From: Domibacillus sp. PGB-M46
GTDB taxonomy: Bacteria; Bacillota; Bacilli; Bacillales; Domibacillaceae
Assembly (NCBI RefSeq): GCF_022668875.1
Contig: NZ_JAKGCR010000001.1
Location: 62,001-126,000, forward strand
Length of the DNA: 64,000 bases
Direction: 5' to 3'
Part shown: positions 7,457-15,798 of the stretch, in pieces
Numbering within the stretch: position 1 is the stretch's first letter
Layout: every line of letters starts with the position of its first letter
Made by a program: the position numbers and the translations under genes
Notes under the pieces: model-generated
Databases searched by the model: none
Told to the model about the DNA's origin: nothing
Seen by the model: the letters and a program-made list of their open reading frames with translations, nothing else

Positions 7457-9177
7457 TAAAGTTTAAACTTATGTGCCAGTCCATCAAGTTCTTTCGCCAT
7501 ATGGGCAAGAGATTGAATGGAACCCGACATGTGCTCGGTTAAGCTGCTTTGTTCAACCGCAATAGCCTGTACATGTTTTGTGCTGTCTGCCGATTGGGCA
7601 GCTATCTGCGCAGAATCTGCTACCGAAGCAGCAATTTCTTCGGAAGAAGCGGACATTTCTTCTGATATAGAAGAAACCTCCTCAATTTGGCGTGCAATTT
7701 CTTCTATTGAAGACAAAATCCTTTCAAAAGCTTCTCCCGCTTCCCGAACAAGCAAAATGCCGCTTTGCACGTTTTCTACTACTACATTCATTCTGTCAAC
7801 AGACCGATTGGTGTCTTTATTCATATTCGTAATCAGCAAGGAAACTTCTTTCGCCGACTGTGCGGATTGCTCGGCCAGCTTTCGCACTTCCTCTGCCACG
7901 ACTGCAAAGCCTTTTCCATGCTCTCCCGCTCTTGCCGCTTCGATTGCCGCATTCAAGGCAAGCAGATTTGTCTGGGAAGAAATATCCTGAATCACTTGAA
8001 GGATGTCTGTTACTTCAACGGACTGCTGCTCCAGCTGCTTGATCGCTTCGCTTGACTGCCCGACAGATTCGTTAATGTTATGCATTTGCCCAACAACATC
8101 TGTCACTTTTTGAAATCCGCTTTCAGCCTCAGCCAGCGTTAAAGAAGCCCGTTCCGAAACAACTGAGCTGGATGCGGCTGCATGCTGGATACCTTGGGAC
8201 AACTCACTCATCACGCCAGCACTCTCCTCGGCCCGTTTACGCTGAATATCGGTCCCTGATGCAATTTGCTGCATAGATGCTGTAACCTTTCGGCTTCCCT
8301 CGCTGATTTCACGCGCATCCTCTAACAGTCCATCGGATGTTTTCACCAATTGCTCCGTGCTATCGTTGATTCCTCCGATTACCTTTTTTAAATCATGGAC
8401 CATTCCTTGGAAAGCTTCCGTTAAAACACCAAACTCGTCTCTTGAGCTGGGCTTGATATTGGAAGATAAGTCTCCGCTTTTTACCCGTTCTACTTCTTTT
8501 GTCAAACGCTTTAACGGCTTTGTTAAATAGTGGGTCACAAGAAAAATAACGAGCAGGCTTAAAAGGAGGATAAGCCCGGTCAGGAGAATCAAATCGATTT
8601 TGTTAGCATGCATGGTTTTGTAAGCTTCACTGGCATCAAAATCTGCCCCGATCAAACCGATTACCCTGCCATCTCCAGCCTTGATCGGTACATAGGTGGT
8701 CACCAGCGCACCATAATCGTCTGTGCGGCTCATCTCTGTTTGAACTTTCCCTGTTTCGAATACTCGATTCATCATGGCGTAGTATTCTTCGTTTTCTTCT
8801 ATTTCTCCAAGCCCGGACGCATTTTCATCCCCATTGGGCATGCCATCAACCATATAAACATAACGATAGCCATCCCCTTCCTGCTCACGAGCCATTGTAT
8901 ACAGATATTCTAAACCATTCATTTCTCTTAACTCATTTAAATTGGCACGCAGTTCCTTGTAATAAGCGGTTTCGTCTGATTCTACCGTTATGTTCTCATA
9001 TTGTGCTGGATCAATCATGCCAGCTGCACGGCTTGCGATATTTTCCGTTACACTGCTGAGTGAATCTTTCGCCAGCTGTTGTGCAGCATGATAACTAACA
9101 AATGAAATGATCATGCAAGCCAGAAGAACAATCACTGAAAAAATAAAGAGCATTTTTCCTTTTATGCTTTTCCTCAC
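7456..9177 (-). CDS. Methyl-accepting chemotaxis protein with extracytoplasmic Cache-type sensor
   Basis: 573 aa from a GTG behind GGGAGAGGG. Membrane spans lie near 10-32 and 190-213. Between them is a periplasm-side sensor of about 155 residues with a Cache/PAS pattern ([22 protein letters not shown], split by a loop, then [10 protein letters not shown]). A HAMP linker follows (about 214-265), then the signalling coiled coil with the conserved tip [20 protein letters not shown]. It should signal through CheW/CheA; the ligand is probably a small organic acid or amine but cannot be named. It is monocistronic and divergent from a diguanylate cyclase. Confidence 0.9.
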   Translation of the reverse strand: MRKSIKGKMLFIFSVIVLLACMIISFVSYHAAQQLAKDSLSSVTENIASRAAGMIDPAQYENITVESDETAYYKELRANLNELREMNGLEYLYTMAREQEGDGYRYVYMVDGMPNGDENASGLGEIEENEEYYAMMNRVFETGKVQTEMSRTDDYGALVTTYVPIKAGDGRVIGLIGADFDASEAYKTMHANKIDLILLTGLILLLSLLVIFLVTHYLTKPLKRLTKEVERVKSGDLSSNIKPSSRDEFGVLTEAFQGMVHDLKKVIGGINDSTEQLVKTSDGLLEDAREISEGSRKVTASMQQIASGTDIQRKRAEESAGVMSELSQGIQHAAASSSVVSERASLTLAEAESGFQKVTDVVGQMHNINESVGQSSEAIKQLEQQSVEVTDILQVIQDISSQTNLLALNAAIEAARAGEHGKGFAVVAEEVRKLAEQSAQSAKEVSLLITNMNKDTNRSVDRMNVVVENVQSGILLVREAGEAFERILSSIEEIARQIEEVSSISEEMSASSEEIAASVADSAQIAAQSADSTKHVQAIAVEQSSLTEHMSGSIQSLAHMAKELDGLAHKFKL

Positions 9178-9481
9178 GTTACCCTCTCCCTTTCTACTCT
9201 ATGTTTATTTTAGGTGTTTTTTCCTTCGCGCCAGCTAATAAATACGGACTAACGAATCATAAAGTTTCAAAAAAACTAGTTATTTATTCTTTAAAACATG
9301 AAATAATAGGCATCTATTCTATTCAATAGTATACAACCAGTTCTTTTTTCACACAAAAAGAAATGTTCAGCCTAGTTTAGAAAACTAGCTTTTTTTTGCA
9401 TATAGGAGCACAGGAAAAATCGATACCGATCTAGTAAATTTGTTACAATAAAAGCAGAGAGAGGCAGTGGAGGGAGAAAAA
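9178..9481. other. Divergent intergenic region of chemoreceptor and diguanylate cyclase
   Basis: About 300 AT-rich bases hold both promoters. GCCTAGTTT and AAACTAGC (9371-9389) form a stem followed by eight T residues on the plus strand, like the end of a short transcript although no ORF precedes it. ACTAGTT recurs near 9274. TACAAT at 9444-9449 may be the -10 of the cyclase gene. I cannot fix the -35 elements. Confidence 0.5.
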
Positions 9482-11137
9482 ATGAAGCCCTTTTCACAGA
9501 TATTTAACGGGAGATCCATGACACTAAAAGGACGCTTTTTGACCGGCATTTCAATGTTGATTTTGTTTGGCGGACTGTTGTCTATCTTCCCTTTATTGAT
9601 TTTTGTTCAGGAGCAGCGTGAACACGATGCTTTTACCAATTTAAATAAATCCCTGCAAATGCAGAATGAATTTATCAGCGAATGGCAGGATGAGCTGACA
9701 CGTGATATTAACTATTTAAGTGAGCTTCCGGAGGCTTCAAACGCCGATAAAAGCTTTTATGAAAAACTGGAGCTGCTTGGCAACAATCGAACGCTTTTTT
9801 ATGATTTGTTTTATGCCAACAGGAATGGGCGTATTTTATACAATACCAATCCTCGGGCAGAAACGAGAAAAATCAATGTGTACAACACGCCTTATTTTCA
9901 AGAAGGCATGGAGTGGCATACCTTTACAACCGGTGTGCGGCTGATTGGCGAGCGAAACATCCGCTCAATTATTTTTTCCGCTCCCGTTACTAGTGAAAAT
10001 GGCCAGTTTGGCGGAATCCTTGCTGGAATTGTCCTGGTGAATGACATTCGCCATATTGTCGGTGACTTTGCATACGGGAAAACAGGAAATGTGTACCTTG
10101 TTGATAAAACGGGCACCGTACTAAGCGCCTCCTCCCGCACGTTTCCTGTATCCCTAAAAAACACAAAGCTGTTTCAAGACGCGCTTCAGCGGAAAAACCG
10201 GACCGAGCCCTATCTCAATGCGAGTGGAATAGAATCTATCGGCCAGTATACGTGGATTAACGGAGAGGAATGGGTGCTGATCAGCGAAGTGTCTACGGCG
10301 GAAATTGAGCAGCCGTTTCGGGATACACTTTTTTTCATGAGTATTATTTTACTGGTTATTTTTGTTATTTCTTATTTTTTTATACGCCGGTTGATCGGCC
10401 GGATCACAGAGCCGATTCAAGCCCTGCTCGAAGGAACCACCATTTTGCGAAAAGGCCATTACAGCCACCGAATTGATGATCAGGTATTCGCAAATGCGTC
10501 CAAAGAGTTCAGCGAGCTTTGCGGTGCATATAACGATATGGCACGTGACCTTCAAAAAGAGCAGTCACTCCGCCTGCAGGCAGAAGAAGAAATGCGCCGG
10601 ACCAATGAGCAGCTGCGGCGCTTGTCATTCAGTGACAGCTTGACCGGCATTGGCAACCGCCGCTTTTTTGATGACATGCTAGCCCTGTCATGGAAAAAAG
10701 CGTTTGAGCTGAAAGAGCCGATTTCTCTTCTTCTGCTCGATATTGACTTTTTTAAAAAATACAACGACCGATACGGGCATGATGCCGGTGACAAAGCGCT
10801 GCAGCATGTAGCAAGAGCAGTAGATGAGGTCGTAAAAGAAGTCGGGGCTGCCGCTGCACGCTATGGCGGCGAAGAGCTGGCCGTTATTTTGCCGCCTGGC
10901 GTGCCGGTGAGGAGTTTCAAACTTGCCGAACAAATCCGCCTGGCAGTTGAACGTCTTGGCATTTCGCATGAAGACCATAAAAACAAAGTGATTACGGTTA
11001 GTATTGGAGGCGCCGCTCTTGCGCCTCAGCCTGGTGACCACCCGTCTCTTTTAATACGAAAAGCAGATGAAGCTCTTTATGCGTCAAAGCGCAAGGGACG
11101 CGCCCGGACTACAACCTATGAATCTGTAACACTGTGA
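9482..11137 (+). CDS. Membrane diguanylate cyclase (dCache-HAMP-GGDEF)
   Basis: 551 aa; the ATG is placed six bases after GGAGG. Spans near 19-42 and 280-302 flank a double-Cache sensor of about 235 residues. A HAMP domain (about 303-360) and a short coiled coil follow, then a GGDEF domain from LTGIGNRRFFDDM onward. The active-site motif reads GGEEL, which is a functional variant, and the metal-binding DIDFFKKYND is intact, so cyclic-di-GMP synthesis is expected. I see no RxxD inhibitory site just before GGEEL, so product feedback may be absent. A terminator overlaps its stop codon. Confidence 0.92.
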   Translation: MKPFSQIFNGRSMTLKGRFLTGISMLILFGGLLSIFPLLIFVQEQREHDAFTNLNKSLQMQNEFISEWQDELTRDINYLSELPEASNADKSFYEKLELLGNNRTLFYDLFYANRNGRILYNTNPRAETRKINVYNTPYFQEGMEWHTFTTGVRLIGERNIRSIIFSAPVTSENGQFGGILAGIVLVNDIRHIVGDFAYGKTGNVYLVDKTGTVLSASSRTFPVSLKNTKLFQDALQRKNRTEPYLNASGIESIGQYTWINGEEWVLISEVSTAEIEQPFRDTLFFMSIILLVIFVISYFFIRRLIGRITEPIQALLEGTTILRKGHYSHRIDDQVFANASKEFSELCGAYNDMARDLQKEQSLRLQAEEEMRRTNEQLRRLSFSDSLTGIGNRRFFDDMLALSWKKAFELKEPISLLLLDIDFFKKYNDRYGHDAGDKALQHVARAVDEVVKEVGAAAARYGGEELAVILPPGVPVRSFKLAEQIRLAVERLGISHEDHKNKVITVSIGGAALAPQPGDHPSLLIRKADEALYASKRKGRARTTTYESVTL

Positions 11138-11163
11138 ACGGTTCCGTTCACAGTGTTTTTTTC
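11128..11163 (+). terminator. Terminator overlapping the cyclase stop codon
   Basis: A 14-bp perfect stem (AACACTGTGAACGG with CCGTTCACAGTGTT) with a two-base loop and seven T residues. The TGA stop lies inside the left arm. Confidence 0.9.
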
Positions 11164-11224
11164 AAACGGGGTTTCGAATTGAGCGCGTTCCCTGTATATA
11201 ACTATTAGAAAGGAGGATGGTTTG

Positions 11225-11362
11225 ATGGAGACGATACTGCCGCTTATCCAGGATGTCGGCTTTCCAATCGCGGTGACTTTTTACCTTTTGTACCGGATTG
11301 AAACGAAGCTTGATGGCGTCATTCAGTCTATTCAAAATCTGCCCGATAAAATGAAAGAATAA
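11225..11362 (+). CDS. YvrJ-family small protein
   Basis: 45 aa with AGGAGG upstream. The sequence METILPLIQDVGFPIAVTFY followed by LLYRIETKLDGV matches the YvrJ family: one short membrane helix ending in the conserved LxRIExKLD signature. In Bacilli this family commonly accompanies DUF1659 and DUF2922 genes. Here those two lie 1.7 kb downstream (13098-13542), separated by a regulator and an aldo/keto reductase. The role of YvrJ is unknown. A terminator follows within 10 bases. Confidence 0.85.
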   Translation: METILPLIQDVGFPIAVTFYLLYRIETKLDGVIQSIQNLPDKMKE

Positions 11363-11369
11363 AAGAAAA

Positions 11370-11403
11370 AGCAGCTCTCCTTTCTAAAGGAGGCTGTTTT
11401 TCA
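11370..11403 (+). terminator. Terminator of the YvrJ gene
   Basis: CAGC-TCTCCTTT and AAAGGAGGCTG form a stem with one bulged base, followed by five T residues. Confidence 0.8.
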
Positions 11404-11500
11404 TGGCAACGGCTGGATTTCTGCATGGCCAGGCCGGAAAAAGTAGTTTTTTGGTCTTCATAACAAGTAGTCCGCTCCTGTTTACATATTTCTGGTTCTC

Positions 11501-11797
11501 TCATCTCCACTTCGCGCCCCACAGCTTCATTTCTTTAATAATCTTATGAAAATCCTGCCCTTTTTCGGTTAACGTATACTTCGGGTACACAGTCCGTACG
11601 ATAATGTCATCCGCTTCTAGACGGCGAAGCGTATCAGACAGAGATTTTGGACTGATCCCCTGGACAGCGCGTTCAAGTTCTCCAAACCGTTTCGTTCCGC
11701 AGAACAATTCCCGCAGAATTAAAAAAGACCATTTGGATCCAATGATACCGGGTGCCCATTCAATCGAACATTCAATAATCAATTCTTCTTTACTCAT
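11501..11797 (-). CDS. HxlR-type (DUF24) transcriptional regulator
   Basis: 98 aa, a compact winged helix-turn-helix: GIIGSKWSFLILRELFCGTKR, split here only by reading, then ELERAVQGISPKSLSDTL and a wing ending LTEKGQ. Cys10 lies at the position of the redox-sensing cysteine in HxlR proteins such as YodB and CatR, which are inactivated by quinones, diamide or other electrophiles. It diverges from an aldo/keto reductase gene and a palindrome sits between them, so it probably represses both itself and the reductase. The family is secure; the inducer is an inference from Cys10. Confidence 0.9.
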   Translation of the reverse strand: MSKEELIIECSIEWAPGIIGSKWSFLILRELFCGTKRFGELERAVQGISPKSLSDTLRRLEADDIIVRTVYPKYTLTEKGQDFHKIIKEMKLWGAKWR

Positions 11798-11809
11798 ATC
11801 TACCTCCCT

Positions 11810-11828
11810 TACTATCTTTTTGATAGTA
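11810..11828. promoter_or_regulatory. Candidate HxlR operator
   Basis: Perfect 7-bp inverted repeat TACTATC-N5-GATAGTA, 13 bases upstream of the regulator start and about 100 bases ahead of the reductase. YodB-type regulators bind TACT...AGTA palindromes, which this fits. Confidence 0.65.
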
Positions 11829-11929
11829 CCTATACCATACCCTATTACCTTTTAAAAATTTCACTACTTTTCAGCGAGAAATGAAAGCGTTACACTGAAA
11901 GAGGACTATGAGACAAAGGAGACTTTTAT

Positions 11930-12958
11930 ATGAGCTACCTAACCAACTCCGATCATTACCTGGCAAATCCTGACCGTTACAAAGGCAGCATGCAGTACCG
12001 TCGAAGCGGAAAATCAGGTCTTCTTCTCCCCGCCATTTCACTGGGCCTCTGGCACAACTTCGGCGGTGTTGATACATTTGAAAATGGCCGGGCAATGCTG
12101 CGCCGGGCGTTTGATCTCGGCATTACTCATTTTGATCTTGCCAACAACTATGGACCGCCGCCAGGCTCCGCTGAGGCTATGTTTGGAAAAATCATGCGCA
12201 GTGATTTTGCTCCGTACCGCGACGAAATCATTGTCTCTACCAAAGCCGGTTATTATATGTGGGAAGGCCCTTACGGTGAATGGGGCTCAAAAAAATATTT
12301 AACCGCCAGCCTGGATCAAAGCTTGAAACGGATGAATCTTGACTATGTGGATATTTTTTATTCTCACCGCCCAGATCCGAATACACCTTTAGAAGAAACC
12401 ATCGGGGCGCTGGATTTATTTGTCCGCCAGGGAAAAGCTTTGTATGTCGGAATTTCGAGTTATTCTGCCGAACAGACAGCCGAAGCAGCAAGCATTGCCA
12501 AGGAACTTGGCACGCCGATTCTCATTCACCAGCCGTCTTATTCGATGCTCGAGCGCTGGATAGAAGACGGCCTGCAGGATGTACTGGATGAACACGGCAT
12601 TGGTTCGATCGCTTTTTGTCCGCTGGCGCAGGGACTGCTGACAAATAAATATATTCACGACGTACCTGACAATTCTCGTGCCGCTAAAAGGACCGGATTT
12701 CTGGAGAAAGAGCGGATTACCGATGAAGTCCGGGCACGAATCCGTGCTTTAAACGACATGGCTGCGGAACGCGGCCAGTCGCTTGCCCAGATGGCTCTAG
12801 CCTGGGTACTGCGTAACGGCCGGGTCACTTCAGCCCTGATTGGCGCAAGCAAAGTAAGCCAGATCGAAGAAAACGTAAAAGCACTCGAAAATCTTCACTT
12901 TTCTAATGAAGAGCTTTTAAAAATTGATTCCATCTTAGCGCGTGGCATCAATGCCTGA
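11930..12958 (+). CDS. Aldo/keto reductase, YghZ-like
   Basis: 342 aa. The NADPH-dependent (beta/alpha)8 enzyme has its catalytic tetrad visible: Asp in FDLANNYG, Tyr in the same motif, Lys in VSTKAGYY and His in YSHRPD. The opening region (YRRSGKSGLLLPAISLGLW) and overall length match the YghZ/Gpr group, which reduces L-glyceraldehyde 3-phosphate, methylglyoxal and related aldehydes. Divergent transcription from a cysteine-bearing HxlR regulator suggests induction by reactive aldehydes or quinones. Ribosome site AAAGGAG. A strong terminator follows. Confidence 0.9.
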   Translation: MSYLTNSDHYLANPDRYKGSMQYRRSGKSGLLLPAISLGLWHNFGGVDTFENGRAMLRRAFDLGITHFDLANNYGPPPGSAEAMFGKIMRSDFAPYRDEIIVSTKAGYYMWEGPYGEWGSKKYLTASLDQSLKRMNLDYVDIFYSHRPDPNTPLEETIGALDLFVRQGKALYVGISSYSAEQTAEAASIAKELGTPILIHQPSYSMLERWIEDGLQDVLDEHGIGSIAFCPLAQGLLTNKYIHDVPDNSRAAKRTGFLEKERITDEVRARIRALNDMAAERGQSLAQMALAWVLRNGRVTSALIGASKVSQIEENVKALENLHFSNEELLKIDSILARGINA

Positions 12959-12963
12959 CAGCG

Positions 12964-12997
12964 GCCATCCCCCTTTTTGGGGGATGGCTTTTTATTT
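12964..12997 (+). terminator. Terminator of the aldo/keto reductase gene
   Basis: GCCATCCCCC pairs perfectly with GGGGGATGGC around five T residues; a T-run follows. Confidence 0.9.
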
Positions 12998-13097
12998 AGA
13001 TATTATATCTGTCTCGCATACATCCTATCTTTTTTTAAATAAGGGTATCGATTTTCCTTTCTTCCTTGTACATAAAGGGTGAAAGGAGGGGAAAACA

Positions 13098-13313
13098 ATG
13101 GCACAAGCAACTTTAACGAAATCATCACTGCGCCTTACCTTTGACAATGGCGTAGATGAAAATGGCAAGCAGCTGTTCCAAACAAAAACATATTCAAACG
13201 TAAAAACAGATGCCACGCCTGATCAGTTCAATGCTGCCGCTGCAGCGATTGCCGGGCTGTCTGCACGGCCGCTCGTATCCATTGAGCGAAACGATACTTC
13301 AACTATTAACTAA
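13098..13313 (+). CDS. DUF1659 protein
   Basis: 71 aa behind AAAGGAGG. It has the family pattern LTFDNGVDENGKQLFQTKTY and continues to FNAAAAAIAGLSARPL. DUF1659 proteins are small, predicted all-beta plus helix, and almost always lie next to a DUF2922 gene, as here (17 bases downstream), and often a YvrJ gene, found 1.7 kb upstream. Their function is not established; the trio is conserved in spore-forming Bacilli. There is no signal peptide. The family assignment is confident. Confidence 0.88.
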   Translation: MAQATLTKSSLRLTFDNGVDENGKQLFQTKTYSNVKTDATPDQFNAAAAAIAGLSARPLVSIERNDTSTIN

Positions 13314-13329
13314 AAAGGAGGAATACTGT

Positions 13330-13542
13330 ATGGCTAAAACCCTACAGCTTCAATTCACTACTGCCGGAGGCGGCACGTCCAGCCTCACGATCGACACACC
13401 GGTTGAACCGGTGGATGAGACAGCCGTTGCGCAGGCGATGAACGCGATTATCACATCCGGCGTTTTTATGGCCTCCACCGGCTTATTCACCGCTGCCAAA
13501 AGTGCCAGCTTGATCGACCGTGAAGTAACCGAGATTTTATAA
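13330..13542 (+). CDS. DUF2922 protein
   Basis: 70 aa, AAAGGAGG upstream, 16 bases after the DUF1659 stop and clearly in the same operon. Typical features are the start MAKTLQLQFTTAGG, the central IDTPVEPVDETAVAQAM and the C-terminal SLIDREVTEIL. It has the same size and a similar fold pattern to its DUF1659 partner, suggesting they act together, perhaps as a complex. Function unknown. Confidence 0.88.
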   Translation: MAKTLQLQFTTAGGGTSSLTIDTPVEPVDETAVAQAMNAIITSGVFMASTGLFTAAKSASLIDREVTEIL

Positions 13543-13547
13543 TCGTC

Positions 13548-13582
13548 AAGCCTGCCCGATTTAAAACGGGCAGGCTTTTTCG
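13548..13582 (+). terminator. Terminator of the DUF1659-DUF2922 operon
   Basis: AAGCCTGCCCG pairs perfectly with CGGGCAGGCTT over an 8-base loop, followed by five T residues. Confidence 0.9.
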
Positions 13583-13617
13583 TACGATTGAAATTGATTT
13601 TAAAAATATCTATTTAC

Positions 13618-13661
13618 AAAAACTCCCCTTTAGTGTATTTTTACACTAAAGGGGAGTTTTT
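13618..13661 (+). promoter_or_regulatory. 20-bp perfect hairpin containing the next gene's ribosome site
   Basis: AAAAACTCCCCTTTAGTGTA and its exact complement TACACTAAAGGGGAGTTTTT flank four T residues. The right arm carries GGGGAG, the only good ribosome site for the ATG at 13663, so the folded RNA would hide it. The T-run could also make it a second terminator behind the DUF2922 operon. Confidence 0.75.
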
Positions 13662-13662
13662 A

Positions 13663-13926
13663 ATGAAAAAATATTATATTTTCTTTTCTATTATCTGCTT
13701 ATTTGGTTATTTTTCTATTCCTTTTCTTATGATGACTGATGTGTTTTTTTATACGTTCGGTGAATTTTCCATTTTTTTAATGGGGCTGTTTCCATTGCTT
13801 GGTATTCTTTGTGCTCTTTTAGGAAAAAGAAGACGGACTGCGCGTATCAGCATTCTGTTAAACAGCCTGGCTTTTTGTTTTTTATTTTTGCTCGTGTTTC
13901 TACGAACAGGCGTTGTACCGATGTAA
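13663..13926 (+). CDS. Small three-span membrane protein
   Basis: 87 aa beginning MKKYYIFFSIICLFGYF. Three hydrophobic segments (about 4-24, 33-55 and 65-84) are separated by a basic loop KRRRTARIS. The start is two bases after the 20-bp hairpin whose arm contains its ribosome site, so translation is probably controlled by RNA structure. Base composition is more AT-rich than nearby enzymes. It heads a group of three small envelope genes. I do not recognise the family. Confidence 0.65.
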   Translation: MKKYYIFFSIICLFGYFSIPFLMMTDVFFYTFGEFSIFLMGLFPLLGILCALLGKRRRTARISILLNSLAFCFLFLLVFLRTGVVPM

Positions 13927-13956
13927 GCAGTAAAAAAGCAGACTGGAGTGCTGAAT

Positions 13957-14295
13957 ATGACAAAATGGATTGTTTTATTTCTGTTGGCCGCTGATCTTGC
14001 TTTCTATTTGTGGGACCCTCGCCCATTCAAAGAAAAACAAGTGAAACAGGAAGTGCTCGCTTATTTAGAAAAAAGCCAAGGCTGGAGTGAAGATGACCTT
14101 TTATCTATTAAAGTCGTTGATGACTGGATGTCAAACGGAACACCATGGCGGTATCGTGTTACCGTGGTGCGAAAAAAGGAACCAGAAACTCAATACGAGT
14201 TTTACAGTGAAGAAAACGGCCAGGTAAAGCTTTTTTCTATACCGTCCCAAAACGGCGTGTTCCTGCTGGAGCGTGCGAATAACTTCAATCATTGA
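13957..14295 (+). CDS. DUF3139-like small exported protein
   Basis: 112 aa; the ATG nine codon-bases after a TGGAG site is preferred to an in-frame GTG that overlaps it. One N-terminal span (MTKWIVLFLLAADLAFYLW) anchors an extracytoplasmic domain of about 90 residues. The pattern of a helix (VLAYLEKSQGWSEDDLL) followed by strands (WRYRVTVV, ETQYEFYSEENG) resembles DUF3139 proteins of Bacilli. It lies between two other small envelope genes and is similar in plan to the next one, which may be a divergent duplicate. Function unknown. Confidence 0.6.
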   Translation: MTKWIVLFLLAADLAFYLWDPRPFKEKQVKQEVLAYLEKSQGWSEDDLLSIKVVDDWMSNGTPWRYRVTVVRKKEPETQYEFYSEENGQVKLFSIPSQNGVFLLERANNFNH

Positions 14296-14358
14296 AACAA
14301 ACCAGCACAAGGACATTTATCAAGGCAAGAAAATACGGGACGAAAGAAGGCTATACTA

Positions 14359-14751
14359 ATGAAACGATTCAAAATAACCATTCTTCTGCTCATTTTTACA
14401 ATAGGAAGTACTCTGTATTGGTATATCGAGTATCCTGCCCACGAAAAACTTGCAGAGACCAGGATAAACGAGTATATGAAAGTACAAGGAATCGATAAAA
14501 GCAAAGTATGGAAAAAAAGATCGTATAGAGATTCCAAACAAGGAAGGTGGGAAATTTCTTACAAATTTAAAGATGAAAAAAAGATAAGATATCAATATAT
14601 GTATGATAAATCACAAGACAGAGTTTTACTGTTTGTTTTCGATGATCCGCGTATGAATGGAGGAAGGACAATCAGCAGGGGAATGAACCATCCTCCACTT
14701 GTAGAAGGGTGGACAGTATTTGATCAGACAGGAAAAATTTTTACACCATGA
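14359..14751 (+). CDS. DUF3139-like small exported protein, second copy
   Basis: 130 aa with AAAGAAGG upstream. An N-terminal span (KITILLLIFTIGSTLYWYI) precedes a basic domain with the same plan as the upstream protein: helix INEYMKVQGIDKSKVW, then strands RWEISYKF and IRYQYMYDKS. It has an additional C-terminal tail of about 40 residues. Its codon use is AT- and lysine-rich compared with the neighbouring enzymes. Probably tethered outside the membrane. Role unknown. Confidence 0.6.
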   Translation: MKRFKITILLLIFTIGSTLYWYIEYPAHEKLAETRINEYMKVQGIDKSKVWKKRSYRDSKQGRWEISYKFKDEKKIRYQYMYDKSQDRVLLFVFDDPRMNGGRTISRGMNHPPLVEGWTVFDQTGKIFTP

Positions 14752-14790
14752 TCTCATTCGTGCTTTTAGTACATGAAAAGAACAATATAA

Positions 14791-14820
14791 AAAACCGATC
14801 CGCTTTTGCGGATCGGTTTT
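14791..14820. terminator. Bidirectional terminator
   Basis: AAAACCGATCCGC pairs perfectly with GCGGATCGGTTTT over four T residues, between convergent genes; A- and T-runs flank both sides so it can serve both. Confidence 0.9.
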
Positions 14821-15627
14821 TTATTCCCGGTGAAACAGCCCCATCACTTCAACCGTCTGCGTAATGTTTACGAACGCGTGCGGGTCGACTTCTTGAATCA
14901 TCTGTTTCACTTCATTTAATTGATAACGGGTAATAACGGTCATTAAGACGGAGCGGCTTTCGCCGGAATATGCACCTTTTGCTTCTGTGACGGTAATGCC
15001 GCGGTACAGGTTTTTCAGCATTTTCGCACAGAGCTCATCGCCTTTTGAGGTTACGATATGCAGTGTGAGCTTAATGTGCTTCGTGTGAATCGTATCGACC
15101 ACTTTGCCTGTTGCGTAAATGGCAATCAAGGTGCTGAGAGCAGCATCCCAGCTGAACAGAAAGCCCGCAGCTACAATCACAACCGCATTCATGATGGACA
15201 GCAGTGTGCCGAGCGGGAAGTCCCGCTTGCGTGCCAGCAGCATCGCGATAATATCAAAACCGCCGGATGAAGCAGACGCACGGAAAGTCAGGCCGACTCC
15301 CGCACCCGTTAGCACGCCGCCGAACAAAGAGGAGAGGATCGGCTCAGTGGACAGCTGCGTGATGGGAATCCAATAAAGAAACAAAGACAGCGATACGACT
15401 GATAAAATCGTATACGCAATAAATTTCTTTCCAAGCTTGACTACCCCGATTATGAGCAGCGGAAGGTTTAATAAAAAGTTTAACAATCCGGTATTCAGTG
15501 GCGTAATAATGCCAAGCATGATCGCTACCCCGCTTAATCCGCTGCTTAAAATCTCGTGTGGGATTAAAAAGAAATTATATGCAATGGCAATCAGCACGGA
15601 ACCCGCCAATATAAGCAAAATGTGCAT
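14821..15627 (-). CDS. YitT-family membrane protein (DUF2179)
   Basis: 268 aa; the ATG at 15627 follows AGGGGGAG, and the upstream 61 codons of the open frame are not credible. The N-terminal 170 residues hold five or six spans with the family signature ISSGLSGVAIMLG-type segment (here LSSGLSGVAIM) and SASSGGFDIIAM. The C-terminal soluble DUF2179 domain includes AKGAYSGESRSVLMTVI. YitT proteins are inner-membrane proteins of uncertain transport function, numerous in Bacilli. Probably monocistronic. Confidence 0.9.
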   Translation of the reverse strand: MHILLILAGSVLIAIAYNFFLIPHEILSSGLSGVAIMLGIITPLNTGLLNFLLNLPLLIIGVVKLGKKFIAYTILSVVSLSLFLYWIPITQLSTEPILSSLFGGVLTGAGVGLTFRASASSGGFDIIAMLLARKRDFPLGTLLSIMNAVVIVAAGFLFSWDAALSTLIAIYATGKVVDTIHTKHIKLTLHIVTSKGDELCAKMLKNLYRGITVTEAKGAYSGESRSVLMTVITRYQLNEVKQMIQEVDPHAFVNITQTVEVMGLFHRE

Positions 15628-15798
15628 AAAGCAGCTCCCCCTTTTTTTCTTCATTATAAGAGAAAAACTGGCAGTTCCTTTAAAAATAGTGTTTTCAGAA
15701 AAGCGGCAAATGCGTGTTTTTTTTCTTCTTATTGTATAATAGAAGGAATCAAAGGCAGCTTCGTTCGCCCTTGTGATTTGCCAGAGGAGTGGACCTGA

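Noticed and set aside
11880-11896. Possible cre site TGAAAGCGTTACA before the aldo/keto reductase
   Set aside because: One base too short compared with the CcpA consensus, so the right half is out of register.
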